A DNA stretch of 64,000 nucleotides from Flavobacterium enshiense (GCF_022836875.1 NZ_CP090376.1:2790001-2854000), one strand, 5' to 3'. Positions 33,398 to 42,099 are shown, counted from the first letter of the stretch. Notes: a model not told the origin generated them from the sequence alone. Program-made: numbers and translations.

Positions 33398-33410
33398 AAA
33401 TACTACACAC

Positions 33411-33566
33411 AACAGCGGTTTTATGCTATGGCGGGGCTTGGGATTTTTTGGATTGGTCAGTGCTTGCATTTCTCCTTTAAAAAGAAGTTTTTTCTTTCCA
33501 CTTTTCGGTATATTTGTCAACATCAGTAATAAAAAATCCGCCACAGCATAAAGCCGGCGGGACGTT
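33411..33566 (+). repeat. attC-like site 41 (class B with hairpin)
   Basis: 156 bp. Arms TTTTATGCTATGGCGG / CCGCCACAGCATAAAG. -7 TATATTTG at 33509-33516. Hairpin here has one mismatch (CTCCTTT/AAAGAAG). Confidence 0.88.
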
Positions 33567-33619
33567 AGCCGTAATTTTTGAAAAACTGCGAAAACAATCA
33601 ACGTTCAAGCATAATTTAA

Positions 33620-34285
33620 ATGGAAAAATCTATATTTCAAAAGCATCCGTCAAAGTTATTAAATGAACTTTACTCAAAAAAAAATTATCAAGGAGCAAAT
33701 CCTTTTGATGCAAAAATTCTATTTGTTGGTAGAGATCCAAATTGGGCGGCTGATGTAGATAGCAATGATATGTTCAATTTTTTTTCTGAATACCTAAATG
33801 ACGGCATTAGCTTTTGGAAAAAGCATAATATTCATCATCCTTTTTTGTTACCAAACTACAAAGGTGATGGAAAAAGATATCATATAATTTTTTCAAAACT
33901 TAAAGTAGAAAGCAATTTCTCGGATAAGATTTCTTTTATTGAACTGATTGGATTTCCAACTACAGGAATGGCAAAAACAAATAATAAAATTTTCTTGGAA
34001 TATCTAATTTCCGAATCGAATAAAAATCATTTGTCTGAATTGAATAATCTTATAAATGACCAAAGCAAAATAATATTCATTGCTTGGGGTTTAATAGATG
34101 ATTTTAAATTCCTCAATAATAAAACCGGTATGTTTCAAAAATTTGCCAATCTTGATAAAAGTCAAATGAATATAAGTGATCTAAATCAATTTGAGAACAT
34201 ATTCATCCACAGACATTTTTCAGATGCAATTAGTAATGCTACTTTGGACAAAATGGCCGAAAAACTGAAAGAAAATTTAAAATAA
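33620..34285 (+). CDS. Uracil-DNA glycosylase-like superfamily protein
   Basis: 221 aa, soluble. AKILFVGRDPNWAAD (about residues 29-43) aligns with motif A of UDG-fold enzymes (VGxDP), IIFIAWGLID fits the central strand, and IFIHRHFSDAISN near the end sits where the motif-B His is found. The spacing suits the superfamily, but the catalytic residues of family 1 UDG are not all visible, so it may act on a different substrate. It follows the Mrr cassette; the adjacency may be chance. Confidence 0.6.
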   Translation: MEKSIFQKHPSKLLNELYSKKNYQGANPFDAKILFVGRDPNWAADVDSNDMFNFFSEYLNDGISFWKKHNIHHPFLLPNYKGDGKRYHIIFSKLKVESNFSDKISFIELIGFPTTGMAKTNNKIFLEYLISESNKNHLSELNNLINDQSKIIFIAWGLIDDFKFLNNKTGMFQKFANLDKSQMNISDLNQFENIFIHRHFSDAISNATLDKMAEKLKENLK

Positions 34286-34295
34286 AACTACGGCT

Positions 34296-34452
34296 AACAG
34301 CGGTTTTAAGAAATGGCGGGTTTAGGGATTTATTGGTAATGGTCAATGAATATTTTTCTTCTCCGAAGTGAGGCTTTTTCTTTCAAACTTTTCGGTATAT
34401 TTGTAAACAACAGTAATAAAAATCCGCCACTTCATAAAGCCGGCGGGACGTT
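34296..34452 (+). repeat. attC-like site 42 (class B)
   Basis: 157 bp. Arms TTTTAAGAAATGGCGG / CCGCCACTTCATAAAG. -7 TATATTTG at 34396-34403. Confidence 0.87.
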
Positions 34453-34484
34453 ATGCGAAATTTTGGGTAAACGAAATCTAAAAA

Positions 34485-34856
34485 ATGAATCCTATAATTA
34501 AGAATTTATTTGCTTATCTCATATTTAGTTTCATAACTGCCGTAATATTCGCCATTATCTTAAAAATTAAAGTAGGTGGTGGTCAAATGGTGGTTATGGC
34601 TCCTCTTTATTTACTAATAAATTCAGCAATAGCGATTATAATATCATTAGTACTTATATCTGTTATAAGAAATCTTATTACAATAACTTTATCGTTAAGT
34701 CTATGGCTATTTATGATAGTATTTGTTTTAACAATGTTTGTGAACAATGATTTTAATCTATTCAAAAATGATATAGATGTATTGTCATTTTCGAGTGTAT
34801 TTATATCTTTCGTAATATTTCAATTAACATTAATGATTAAAAAAAACTTCGCATAA
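34485..34856 (+). CDS. Small membrane protein, duplicated cassette copy 2
   Basis: 123 aa, identical in protein sequence to 6965-7336. Here the cassette start (GTTATGCGAA) and end (TTCGCATAAC) are perfectly complementary, so this copy probably keeps the original boundary. Stop TAA in the attC box. Confidence 0.72.
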   Translation: MNPIIKNLFAYLIFSFITAVIFAIILKIKVGGGQMVVMAPLYLLINSAIAIIISLVLISVIRNLITITLSLSLWLFMIVFVLTMFVNNDFNLFKNDIDVLSFSSVFISFVIFQLTLMIKKNFA

Positions 34857-35012
34857 CAGCGGTTTTCTGCAATGGCGGTTTAGGGATTTATTTGGGATGG
34901 CAAGTGTTTGCATTGCTTCTTTAAAAAGAAGTTTTTTCCTAACTACTTTTCGGTATATTTGTAAACGTCAGTAATAAAAAAACCGCCACTGACAGAAAGC
35001 CGGCGGGACGTT
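34855..35012 (+). repeat. attC-like site 43 (class B with hairpin)
   Basis: 158 bp. Arms TTTTCTGCAATGGCGG / CCGCCACTGACAGAAAG. -7 TATATTTG at 34954-34961. Near-identical to site 8, which follows the duplicate gene. Confidence 0.88.
34916..34937 (+). terminator. Possible intrinsic terminator inside attC site 43
   Basis: CTTCTTT/AAAGAAG stem followed by TTTTTT, upstream of the -7 element. Confidence 0.4.
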
Positions 35013-35058
35013 AGCAGTAATGCTCCGACACGTAGAAAATAACAACACAACATCAACA

Positions 35059-35367
35059 ATGAAAAAAATAAATTCTTTTATTACATTATTAATATTCACG
35101 ATAATATTAAACTTTGCTTTTATAAATACAAAATCATATTATTTTGTAGATAAAGCAAATAAAGTAGGTTCTACTTTTACAGAGGAACAATATAAATCAT
35201 TATTGAATTCAGCCGATAGTCGGAATATTGTTTATATAAGTGGAGGAATGAAAATAGAATATCTATATTTTCTACCAGAAAAATCAATTTTATTCCTTTA
35301 CCTACTATATTTTGTAAGCATAACAGGTGTGATTCTAAATTATATTAAAACTAAAAAAAATGAATAA
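35059..35367 (+). CDS. Small membrane protein, two TM segments
   Basis: 102 aa from ATG 35059. Segments FITLLIFTIILNFAFI (residues 6-21) and ILFLYLLYFVSITGVIL (near 78-94) flank a loop of about 50 residues with KVGSTFTEEQYKSLLN. Family not recognised. A further short reading frame without ATG follows in the same cassette. Confidence 0.6.
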   Translation: MKKINSFITLLIFTIILNFAFINTKSYYFVDKANKVGSTFTEEQYKSLLNSADSRNIVYISGGMKIEYLYFLPEKSILFLYLLYFVSITGVILNYIKTKKNE

Positions 35368-35382
35368 TTTTAATAAGAAGGA

Positions 35383-35547
35383 GTTACCGTTAATACAAAT
35401 TATCTTCTAATTATAATTGTTTCTATTTACTGTCATAAATTTTCGAAAAGGAGTGAAATACTAAAATTAAAAGTTGTAATTCAGAATGCAAAAATTAAGC
35501 TCTTAGAAAAGAAAGTGGAAAGAATAGAAAATGATATAGGTGACTAA
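35383..35547 (+). other. Protein-like reading frame without ATG
   Basis: A frame of 54 codons reads as one membrane segment (YLLIIIVSIYC) followed by a coiled-coil-like helix (VVIQNAKIKLLEKKVERI) and ends GD then TAA. It has no ATG, GTG or TTG ahead of the membrane segment; AAGGAG lies just before it. It may be a small TM-coiled-coil gene that lost its start. Confidence 0.3.
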
Positions 35548-35565
35548 GAATAAAGCACTACTGCT

Positions 35566-35725
35566 AACAGCGGTTTTGTGCAAGTGGGGTTTTTGGGATT
35601 TATCGGTAATGGTCAGTGTTTGCACTTCTCTCCTATTTTTTCAACTTTTTTCTTTCAAACTTTTCGGTACATTTGTAATCAACAGTAATAAAAATCCCCA
35701 CCTGCCACAAAGCCGGCGGGACGTT
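35566..35725 (+). repeat. attC-like site 44 (class B)
   Basis: 160 bp. Arms TTTTGTGCAAGTGGGG / CCCCACCTGCCACAAAG. -7 TACATTTG at 35668-35675. Confidence 0.87.
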
Positions 35726-35752
35726 ACCTGCAAGCAATTCTAAAACAAAATA

Positions 35753-36310
35753 ATGATGAAAAACACACCAACTCTATTAATTCTATTATTATGTCTTATA
35801 AATAATTTTATTTATTGTCAGGAAGACATCGAAAAAGCAACGTTTGATACACAAAAAAGAGAAATTCTCGAGAACGATTGGTTTTCTCCATTAATTACTG
35901 AAAAAAAAAATGTACTACTTGTAAAATATCTTGAAGGATTCGTTGAAGGTTATAAAACGGAACAAAAAGGGAATTTTTATTATCATGAATTTGTTACCTA
36001 TTGGCGTGACAATAAAACTGTACATTTCACATTCAAATTTGACGCTAATAGAAAGATATTATTTATAGAAATATTGTATCCAAGAGAGGGACATCTTACT
36101 ATAATTGATTATTTTAGAGCTAGCGAAAAATTGAAAAATGAAAACAATTTAAACTTCATGCTAACAAGAAATGATGTCGATTTTGGCTGGTACAATATGA
36201 ATAATGGATTGTTTTACAAACTTCAAGAAGTTAATGATTCTTTCGGTTCTATTCAGATTACGTGTTCAGATTATTACGGCAAAGGCTTCAGTTTTGAAAA
36301 TGGTAAATAA
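35753..36310 (+). CDS. Secreted protein, unknown function
   Basis: 185 aa. Signal peptide (LLILLLCLINNFIYCQ). Mature protein alternates strands (EFVTYWRDNKTVHFTFKF, RKILFIEILYP) with a helix ASEKLKNENNLNFML and ends SYYGKGF-like. Periplasmic. Two ATG codons in tandem at the start (35753 and 35756). Confidence 0.66.
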   Translation: MMKNTPTLLILLLCLINNFIYCQEDIEKATFDTQKREILENDWFSPLITEKKNVLLVKYLEGFVEGYKTEQKGNFYYHEFVTYWRDNKTVHFTFKFDANRKILFIEILYPREGHLTIIDYFRASEKLKNENNLNFMLTRNDVDFGWYNMNNGLFYKLQEVNDSFGSIQITCSDYYGKGFSFENGK

Positions 36311-36334
36311 TGAAGTTTAGTTTTGCCTGCAGGT

Positions 36335-36491
36335 AACAGCGGTTTTGTAAAAGCGGGGTTTTAGTGTTTATCGGTAATGGTAAGTGTTTGCACTTCTCTC
36401 CTATTTTTCAACTTTTTTCTTTCAAACTTTTCGGTATATTTGTAAAAATCAGTAATAAAAATCCCCGCCTTCACAAAGCCGGCGGGACGTT
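36335..36491 (+). repeat. attC-like site 45 (class B)
   Basis: 157 bp. Arms TTTTGTAAAAGCGGGG / CCCCGCCTTCACAAAG (one unmatched base). -7 TATATTTG at 36435-36442. Confidence 0.86.
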
Positions 36492-36524
36492 AGCGGTAAG
36501 TTAAAACAACATCTCGTTAAAATA

Positions 36525-36980
36525 ATGAATATATATATTGCACTATTTACTTCTTTAATTTCGTTGAATATTTCAGCGCAATCACCTACAAAAAAACAAG
36601 TATTTGAAGCATTTAAGAGTTGGAAATACTATAATTCGAGACAATGGACAACTTGTAATGAAAATGAAAAATTTTTTAAATCTGACACACTATATTTTTT
36701 TGACATTGGCGATGAAAAATGTAATGAGTTCGTAACTTGGATATTTAAAAATAAAAAAAGTTTTTCCGAAATTCGTGGTAAAACTACTAATGGAATTTCA
36801 TCTATTAAAGCAACCACAACACAAGATATTTATAAAATAAAAGTTATTGAAAAAGATGGAAAAACCATTTTACAATTGTACAATCAAAATAAGTTTGTAA
36901 ATGCTTTTATTGTTGAACAATTAATAAATCGATTTGAAGGCGGTCCTGGAAATATGATAAAGCTGATTAAAGTAAAATAA
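36525..36980 (+). CDS. Secreted protein, unknown function
   Basis: 151 aa. Signal peptide (YIALFTSLISLNISAQ). Two Cys (WTTCNENEKFF and DEKCNEFVTW) probably pair in the periplasm. The C-terminal half is strand-rich (DIYKIKVIEKDGKTILQLYN). Family not recognised. Confidence 0.66.
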   Translation: MNIYIALFTSLISLNISAQSPTKKQVFEAFKSWKYYNSRQWTTCNENEKFFKSDTLYFFDIGDEKCNEFVTWIFKNKKSFSEIRGKTTNGISSIKATTTQDIYKIKVIEKDGKTILQLYNQNKFVNAFIVEQLINRFEGGPGNMIKLIKVK

Positions 36981-36989
36981 CCTACCGCT

Positions 36990-37113
36990 AACAAGGGTTT
37001 TATGAAATTGGGGTTTTAGGCAAAATTTAAAGGTAATTTTATATATTTGACTTCAGTCCTAATGGAATGGTTTGGGAATAAAAATCCCCAACTTCATAAA
37101 GCCCCGGGACGTT
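36990..37113 (+). repeat. attC-like site 46 (AAGGG core variant)
   Basis: 124 bp. AACAAGGGTTTT / AAAGCCCCGGGACGTT; inner arms ATGAAATTGGGG / CCCCAACTTCAT. -7 TATATTTG at 37042-37049. Confidence 0.87.
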
Positions 37114-37144
37114 AGCTGCAACTTAAAAAAAACGTACAGAATTA

Positions 37145-37534
37145 ATGCGATTAAATATCCAAAATATAACCAAACTAGAGGAATTAGGTATAATTGTCTG
37201 GGAAAGTGAAAAACGGTGTATGTTATTAAAGAAAACTGGTATTGGTGGAAACAATCTTCCAAACTATAAATCAATTCCGACAGTCTCTTTAAACGAAAAG
37301 GGAGAAACAATAGAAGAATTGACTTCAGATTGTCCAGTTATGAATCTTTGGTATAACGAAGATCGTTTTTTGTTAAGTTGCTGGAGTTGGGTTCCAGGCC
37401 CTGGCCCTGGCGACTTTGAAAAAGAGTTTACAAGCCAAGATGAATTGGTGGAATTTATTATTTCATATTATTTTGGCAACAATGAATACTTTGATGCGAG
37501 AAAAAAATACGAAGAGGAAAAACAAAAAAAATAA
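37145..37534 (+). CDS. Hypothetical soluble protein
   Basis: 129 aa, no signal peptide. N-terminal LEELGIIVWESEKRCMLLKK, then strands to MNLWYNEDRFLLSCWSWVPGPGPGDF and a C-terminal helix with acidic and basic patches. The size, Trp content and composition are those of small immunity-like proteins, but no named family fits. Confidence 0.6.
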   Translation: MRLNIQNITKLEELGIIVWESEKRCMLLKKTGIGGNNLPNYKSIPTVSLNEKGETIEELTSDCPVMNLWYNEDRFLLSCWSWVPGPGPGDFEKEFTSQDELVEFIISYYFGNNEYFDARKKYEEEKQKK

Positions 37535-37546
37535 TAAGCTGCAGCT

Positions 37547-37671
37547 AACAGCGGTTTTGTGAAATTGGGGTTTTAGTCAAAATTTAAAGGTAATTTTATA
37601 TATTTGACTTCAGTCCTAATGGAATGGTTTGGGAGCAAAAATCCCCAACTCCACAAAGCCGGCGGGACGTT
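37547..37671 (+). repeat. attC-like site 47
   Basis: 125 bp. Arms TTTTGTGAAATTGGGG / CCCCAACTCCACAAAG. -7 TATATTTG at 37599-37606. Confidence 0.87.
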
Positions 37672-37687
37672 AACTGCAACCAATTCC

Positions 37688-38227
37688 ATGAGAAACCTAA
37701 AAAAATTAGATGTAGAAAAAAGCATAGAACTAAAGAAATTAGTTTATGTTGAAAATTGGTTTGATAAATTAGACCGATTTGTAATCTATATTTTTTTTAG
37801 TTGGGGTTTTGTTTTACCATTTCTAATATATTTCGATCCTCATAGAGATTATTCTAAAACTGGATTTGAATATTATTTAATCTTCATTCTTAGTTTATTT
37901 TGCGCTTATGTTGTTTACAGAAAAGCAACCGAAAAAAAATTATGCGAAATCATTAGTAAATATGACGCGGAAGAAAACAGAAAACTGATAAATGAATACT
38001 GTGAGAAAATGGGTTATGAGAAATACAGAAACTCAAAAAATATAATAATATACAACACAGAAAGCTCTTTCAATATTAATCCAGAATATAAAATAAGTCG
38101 AATTTTCTTGCTTGATAATAAAAGCGTGTATCTTACGATGATAAAAGAAAATTATAAGTTGAATATTCCTGTATTATTTTCTCAACTTATTTTGAAAAAA
38201 GATATTAAAAAAATAACCAAAAAATAA
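37688..38227 (+). CDS. Membrane protein, unknown function
   Basis: 179 aa from ATG 37688. Two membrane segments (FVIYIFFSWGFVLPFLIYF and YLIFILSLFCAYVVY) are followed by a C-terminal cytoplasmic domain of about 100 residues, basic, with YDAEENRKLINEYCEKMGY and ISRIFLLDNKSVYLTM. No family recognised. Confidence 0.64.
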   Translation: MRNLKKLDVEKSIELKKLVYVENWFDKLDRFVIYIFFSWGFVLPFLIYFDPHRDYSKTGFEYYLIFILSLFCAYVVYRKATEKKLCEIISKYDAEENRKLINEYCEKMGYEKYRNSKNIIIYNTESSFNINPEYKISRIFLLDNKSVYLTMIKENYKLNIPVLFSQLILKKDIKKITKK

Positions 38228-38242
38228 ATTTTGGCAGCAGTT

Positions 38243-38400
38243 AACAGCGGTTTTCTGCAATGGCGGGTTTAGGGATTTATTTGGGTTGGTTAGTGTTTGC
38301 ATTTCTTCTTTAAATAGAAGTTTTTTCTTTACTACTTTTCGGTATATTTGTAAACGTCAGTAATAAAAAACCGCCACTGACAGAAAGCCGGCGGGACGTT
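38243..38400 (+). repeat. attC-like site 48 (class B with hairpin)
   Basis: 158 bp. Arms TTTTCTGCAATGGCGG / CCGCCACTGACAGAAAG. -7 TATATTTG at 38343-38350. Loop hairpin CTTCTTTAAATAGAAG (one mismatch) precedes TTTTTT. Confidence 0.87.
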
Positions 38401-38411
38401 AGCCGTCATGC

Positions 38412-38906
38412 ATGAAAAACTTGAAGATGAAAGAGTTGGATATAATATTTATTACTCAAACTGACAAGCGTTCAGTTTTTATTTGCATTCTGGCAATTTT
38501 CTTATTTTCTGCATTAATCACTTTAATGACAATTCAAACTACTGCGCATAATTATAATTCGACATATTTTTTTATGGCGGGATTTTTTTTACTTTTCATC
38601 ATCGGGGGCTTTATTGGACTTTTTAAATTCAAGCAAATTGTTTTGACAAAAAATGAAATAAAAATCATTTACCCATTCTTATTCAAAACAAAATACTACA
38701 ACCTTCAAGATATCAAAACATTCAAAGAAAAGAATTATAAAATTGAACCATTAATTCAAGAAAGTAGAATGACAATTCATCAAGGAAAAGAGACAACAAT
38801 AGAATTTAAGACTTCTTCAAACATTTTGACTTTTAATACTCTTGAAACAAATAATTATTTTGAATTTATTAAAGCACTTAGACAAACCCTAAACAAAAAA
38901 GAATAA
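38412..38906 (+). CDS. Membrane protein with PH-like domain
   Basis: 164 aa (an alternative start at 38427 removes five residues). Two membrane segments (SVFICILAIFLFSALITLM and YFFMAGFFLLFIIGGFIGLF) then a strand domain (IVLTKNEIKIIYPFLFKTKY, YNLQDIKTFKEKNYKIEP) with the layout of bacterial PH-type domains. Compare 13572-14165, which shares the order of parts. About 110 bp after the stop contain no gene. Confidence 0.62.
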   Translation: MKNLKMKELDIIFITQTDKRSVFICILAIFLFSALITLMTIQTTAHNYNSTYFFMAGFFLLFIIGGFIGLFKFKQIVLTKNEIKIIYPFLFKTKYYNLQDIKTFKEKNYKIEPLIQESRMTIHQGKETTIEFKTSSNILTFNTLETNNYFEFIKALRQTLNKKE

Positions 38907-39019
38907 AATTTATTAAACTTTATCCCATATACCAGCATATTGAATACAATTGCTTTGGGCTTTGGGCATCTTTATTATTATTGTATTGACTATTGGAGCA
39001 TTAAAAATGTACGACGGCT

Positions 39020-39143
39020 AACAGCGGTTTTGAGCAAGTGGGGTTTTAGTGTTTAATGGGACGATCTTTTTGTATATTTGGCTTAGTGATAAAACAAACT
39101 AAAGAAACAAAAGTCCCCACCTTCTCAAAGCCGGCGGGACGTT
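39020..39143 (+). repeat. attC-like site 49
   Basis: 124 bp. Arms TTTTGAGCAAGTGGGG / CCCCACCTTCTCAAAG. -7 TATATTTG at 39073-39080. Confidence 0.87.
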
Positions 39144-39172
39144 AGCGGCTATACTAAAAAAAAAAGAGATAA

Positions 39173-39811
39173 ATGGAATTAAAAACAAAGAAAATAATTG
39201 CTCGTGAATTTTTACTCTTACTGATTTGTTTAGGTGTATTTATAATTACATTCATTTCATTTTTTACTTACAATTCAATTAAAGAAAGTAAGTTCAATAA
39301 ATTACAAAATGAAATTAATTTAAACGAAACATCTAATAACAACCTTAATCATTCCTATGATAAAAAATATCAAAAACACGCATGGTTATATAATAAAATA
39401 AATGCGGAATTCGATTTAGAAAATTCAAAATATAACGACCCGGAAAAACTATGGAAAAGATTAAATGATTTAATCCAAAAAGATAGTTTGCGATATAAAT
39501 ACGAACATTACCCTGACATCAAAAAAAGTTTTAAACTTGCAGGTCTAACAAATGTAGAAAGTGTAGAGATATTTATCAAAACAAATAATCTAAATAAAGC
39601 TGAAATTTCTGATATTGAAAAAATTGTAAAAAAAAATAAATTTGATAATCTACTTAAATCAAAAGCTGCAGAAATTAAAAATAGTATTTTATCACCCTAT
39701 GAAAAAACTAAACTTAGTCTATGGGCAACTTTAACTGTTTTCCTTTTAATTTTTCCTTTTCGCTACTTATATTATTCAGTTCGTTGGTGTTTAACAATTT
39801 TGAAACAATAA
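39173..39811 (+). CDS. Membrane protein with extracytoplasmic helical domain
   Basis: 212 aa. One membrane segment near the N terminus (FLLLLICLGVFIITFISFF) and one near the C terminus (LWATLTVFLLIFPFRYLYY), enclosing about 145 residues of charged helix (KLQNEINLNETSNNNLN, LWKRLNDLIQKDSLRYKYE). Family not recognised. Confidence 0.63.
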   Translation: MELKTKKIIAREFLLLLICLGVFIITFISFFTYNSIKESKFNKLQNEINLNETSNNNLNHSYDKKYQKHAWLYNKINAEFDLENSKYNDPEKLWKRLNDLIQKDSLRYKYEHYPDIKKSFKLAGLTNVESVEIFIKTNNLNKAEISDIEKIVKKNKFDNLLKSKAAEIKNSILSPYEKTKLSLWATLTVFLLIFPFRYLYYSVRWCLTILKQ

Positions 39812-39831
39812 TTTATACAAGTACAGCCGCT

Positions 39832-39957
39832 AACAGCGGTTTTGTGAAAGTGGGGTTTTAAGGCAAAATTTAAAGGTAATTTTATATATTTGACTTCAGT
39901 CCTAATGGAATGGTTTGGGAACAAAAATCCCCACCTCCACAAAGCCGGCGGGACGTT
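39832..39957 (+). repeat. attC-like site 50
   Basis: 126 bp. Arms TTTTGTGAAAGTGGGG / CCCCACCTCCACAAAG. -7 TATATTTG at 39885-39892. Confidence 0.87.
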
Positions 39958-39976
39958 AGCTGTAACTTTACCAAAA

Positions 39977-40618
39977 ATGACCGTAAAAACATCAATATCC
40001 ACAATTTTATTAATCTTATTTGCTTCCTGCAATGAGAAAGCAAATGAAAACTTGTTGATAGAGAAAAATGAAAATCCAATTATTTCAAAACTGGATAAAC
40101 GGTATTCTATTGTCGGAGATTTTAATGGTGATAAAATTGAAGATACAATTTTTGAATCATATCAAAATAGCGAAACAAAAAAGGAGATTAATAAAATACA
40201 TGACAGTTTAGATTGGGATAAAGATTTAGAATTAACAGTAAAAAACAAACCAATTTCAATTTTATATTCAAGTGATAAGTTAATTGATACGTTAATTGCT
40301 TCACAACATTACCAACAGAAAGGAGTTTATCTGTTTTCAAATTTAGGAGACATAAATGAAGATGGAAAAGATGAATTTGGTTACGCCATCGATTGGGCAG
40401 ATTTTTCAAGTCTAAATACTTATCGTATAATGACATTGGATAAAAATAAGTTCGTTCAAATTTTCAATTTCCCTATACATGAAACCATGAGTATAATACC
40501 TGAAAATCAATTCGATTCTAAAAATTTAATTTTAAAAGTCTCTAAAAAAACAATCAAATATAAGTATGCTGATATGGAAGATGGGGATATAAAAGAAGCG
40601 GAACATACATTTAAATAA
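39977..40618 (+). CDS. Lipoprotein with DxNxD loops, duplicated family copy 2
   Basis: 213 aa from ATG 39977. Lipobox FASC near residue 18. Same GDFNGDKIEDTI and GDINEDGKDEFGY loops as 21082-21723, with scattered conservative changes (for example DNDLELT versus DKDLELT). The cassette termini are the same pair GTTAGCTGTAAC / CTACAGCTAAC in both copies, so they come from one ancestral cassette. Confidence 0.74.
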   Translation: MTVKTSISTILLILFASCNEKANENLLIEKNENPIISKLDKRYSIVGDFNGDKIEDTIFESYQNSETKKEINKIHDSLDWDKDLELTVKNKPISILYSSDKLIDTLIASQHYQQKGVYLFSNLGDINEDGKDEFGYAIDWADFSSLNTYRIMTLDKNKFVQIFNFPIHETMSIIPENQFDSKNLILKVSKKTIKYKYADMEDGDIKEAEHTFK

Positions 40619-40632
40619 CAAAAGCTACAGCT

Positions 40633-40759
40633 AACAGCAGTTTGCAGCAAGTGGGGCTTTAGGGCTAAATTTAATGTTGGCTTTGTGTTTGTAAACTTAA
40701 TCTTAAATTGATACTTTTGGGAAAACAATCCCCCACCTGCAGCAAGCTGGCGGGACGTT
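40633..40759 (+). repeat. attC-like site 51 (class C)
   Basis: 127 bp. Arms GTTTGCAGCAAGTGGGG / CCCCCACCTGCAGCAAG. -33 TTTG 40688-40691, -7 TACTTTTG 40712-40719. The next cassette is interrupted by the second IS after 18 nt. Confidence 0.87.
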
Positions 40760-40827
40760 AACGGCAACTTTGAAAAATGCGTCGTCCTAAAATAGGTTGA
40801 CTAAAAATTAAACACTTTTAGTATCCT

Positions 40828-41211
40828 ATGGAAACAACAAGAAAACAACCCTGCCGAAAAAATGAGTATCAGAAAATCAGTTTTGATCTCAAACTTTCCA
40901 TCATTGACGAAATTAATAATGGACAAATCTCTGTAAACTATGCTGCCAAAAAGTATGGCATTTCTCGAAGTTCCATTGACTATTGGAGAAAGAAATTATC
41001 TAACTTTACATCCAAATCCAAAGCAATGAGCAAGAACGACGAGATTAAAAAACTAAGAGAACGTATAGAAGAACTGGAATTTATTAAAGACTTCCAACAA
41101 GACATCATTGCTGATTTTGAAGTAACCACAGGACTGGATATCGCAAAAAAGTCGTTGCCCGAAACATTAGTAAAAGAGATAGAGAAAAAGAAAAGAAACC
41201 TTTTAAAGTAA
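40828..41211 (+). CDS. IS3-family transposase OrfA
   Basis: Identical 127-aa protein to that at 1277-1660, with the helix-turn-helix and coiled coil; slippery sites for the -1 shift lie at 41145-41151 (AAAAAAG) and 41184-41190 (GAAAAAG). Confidence 0.9.
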   Translation: METTRKQPCRKNEYQKISFDLKLSIIDEINNGQISVNYAAKKYGISRSSIDYWRKKLSNFTSKSKAMSKNDEIKKLRERIEELEFIKDFQQDIIADFEVTTGLDIAKKSLPETLVKEIEKKKRNLLK

Positions 41212-42053
41212 AATGGCTTTATCAATGTTTCGGAATATCCAAACAAGCTTATTATAAACGAATCAAAGCTGATAAACAGCGAGAAGAACAAGTTATTGTA
41301 ATTAAAGAACTCATTGCGCCTATCAGGAAAAAACAAACCCGGTACGGTGGAAGAAAACTGTACCTGGACATTAAAGATGATTTGGAAAAGAGGGATATAA
41401 AAATGGGAAGAGATAACTTTTTTAGGTTCTTGAAAACACATCAGTTATTGGTTAAGAAAACTAAGCAATTCCATATCACAACCGATTCCAAACATTTTTT
41501 CTATAAATCGCCAAACCGAATTAAGAACATCACTCCTACTCACGCGGAACAGATCTGGGTCAGCGATATAACCTACCTTAAAACACAAGAAAAACACGCT
41601 TATTTGGCTTTGGTAACAGACATCTATTCCAAGAAAATAATGGGGTTCAAACTCGATACGAATATGAAAGCTACATTAGTGAAAGATGCTCTTCAAATGG
41701 CTTTAAAAAACAGAATGCATAAACATCAAAACATCATTCATCACAGCGACAGGGGAATACAGTATTGCTGTCCCGAGTTCTCCGAATTCGCGCAAAACAA
41801 CGGCATGTTACTCAGTACAACCCAGCAATACGACCCTTATGAAAACGCAGTAGCGGAGAGGATTAACGGAATTTTGAAATATGAGTTTGGTTTATTAAAA
41901 ACATTACCTAATTTAGTCTTGGCTCAGAAAATGATTAAACAGGCGGTAAACACATACAATAATGAAAGAAGGCACTACAGCTTAGATATGAAAACACCTG
42001 AGTTTGCACACAAAAATCAAATGCATAAATACAAATTTTACAACCTGAATTAA
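41184..42053 (+). CDS. IS3-family transposase OrfB (DDE integrase domain)
   Basis: Identical to the OrfB of copy 1, with the DDE acidic residues in WVSDITYLK, HHSDRGIQY and NAVAERINGILKYE. Expected as an OrfAB frameshift product. Both copies look intact, so transposition within this genome is probably recent. Confidence 0.9.
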   Translation, partial: EKEKKPFKVKWLYQCFGISKQAYYKRIKADKQREEQVIVIKELIAPIRKKQTRYGGRKLYLDIKDDLEKRDIKMGRDNFFRFLKTHQLLVKKTKQFHITTDSKHFFYKSPNRIKNITPTHAEQIWVSDITYLKTQEKHAYLALVTDIYSKKIMGFKLDTNMKATLVKDALQMALKNRMHKHQNIIHHSDRGIQYCCPEFSEFAQNNGMLLSTTQQYDPYENAVAERINGILKYEFGLLKTLPNLVLAQKMIKQAVNTYNNERRHYSLDMKTPEFAHKNQMHKYKFYNLN

Positions 42054-42099
42054 TAACCAAAATGGTCAACCTATTTCAGGACAAGACAAAAACAGAACG

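Larger units (their letters stand above)
40778..42088 (+). mobile_element. IS3-family insertion sequence, copy 2 (1311 bp)
   Basis: Same length, ends and reading frames as 1227-2537; I see no base difference. Flanked by direct repeat AAA (40775-40777 and 42089-42091). It interrupts the cassette with ends GTTAACGGCAAC and GCAGCCGTTAAC, 18 nt after the GTT of site 51, the same offset as copy 1. Confidence 0.93.

Noticed and set aside
37604-37687. N-terminal extensions reading through attC (MEWFG-KNP-L-KAGGTL), for example 16706, 37604, 39890, 43557, 47620, 50730, 52932, 61645, 63106.
   Set aside because: The extension is the same repeat translation in unrelated proteins and lies before signal peptides or membrane segments; the ATG after the attC site was used.
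38907-39019. Possible short gene between 38906 and attC site 49.
   Set aside because: Only about 110 bp, with no start codon followed by a sustained frame; hydrophobic codons there may be a remnant but cannot be supported.
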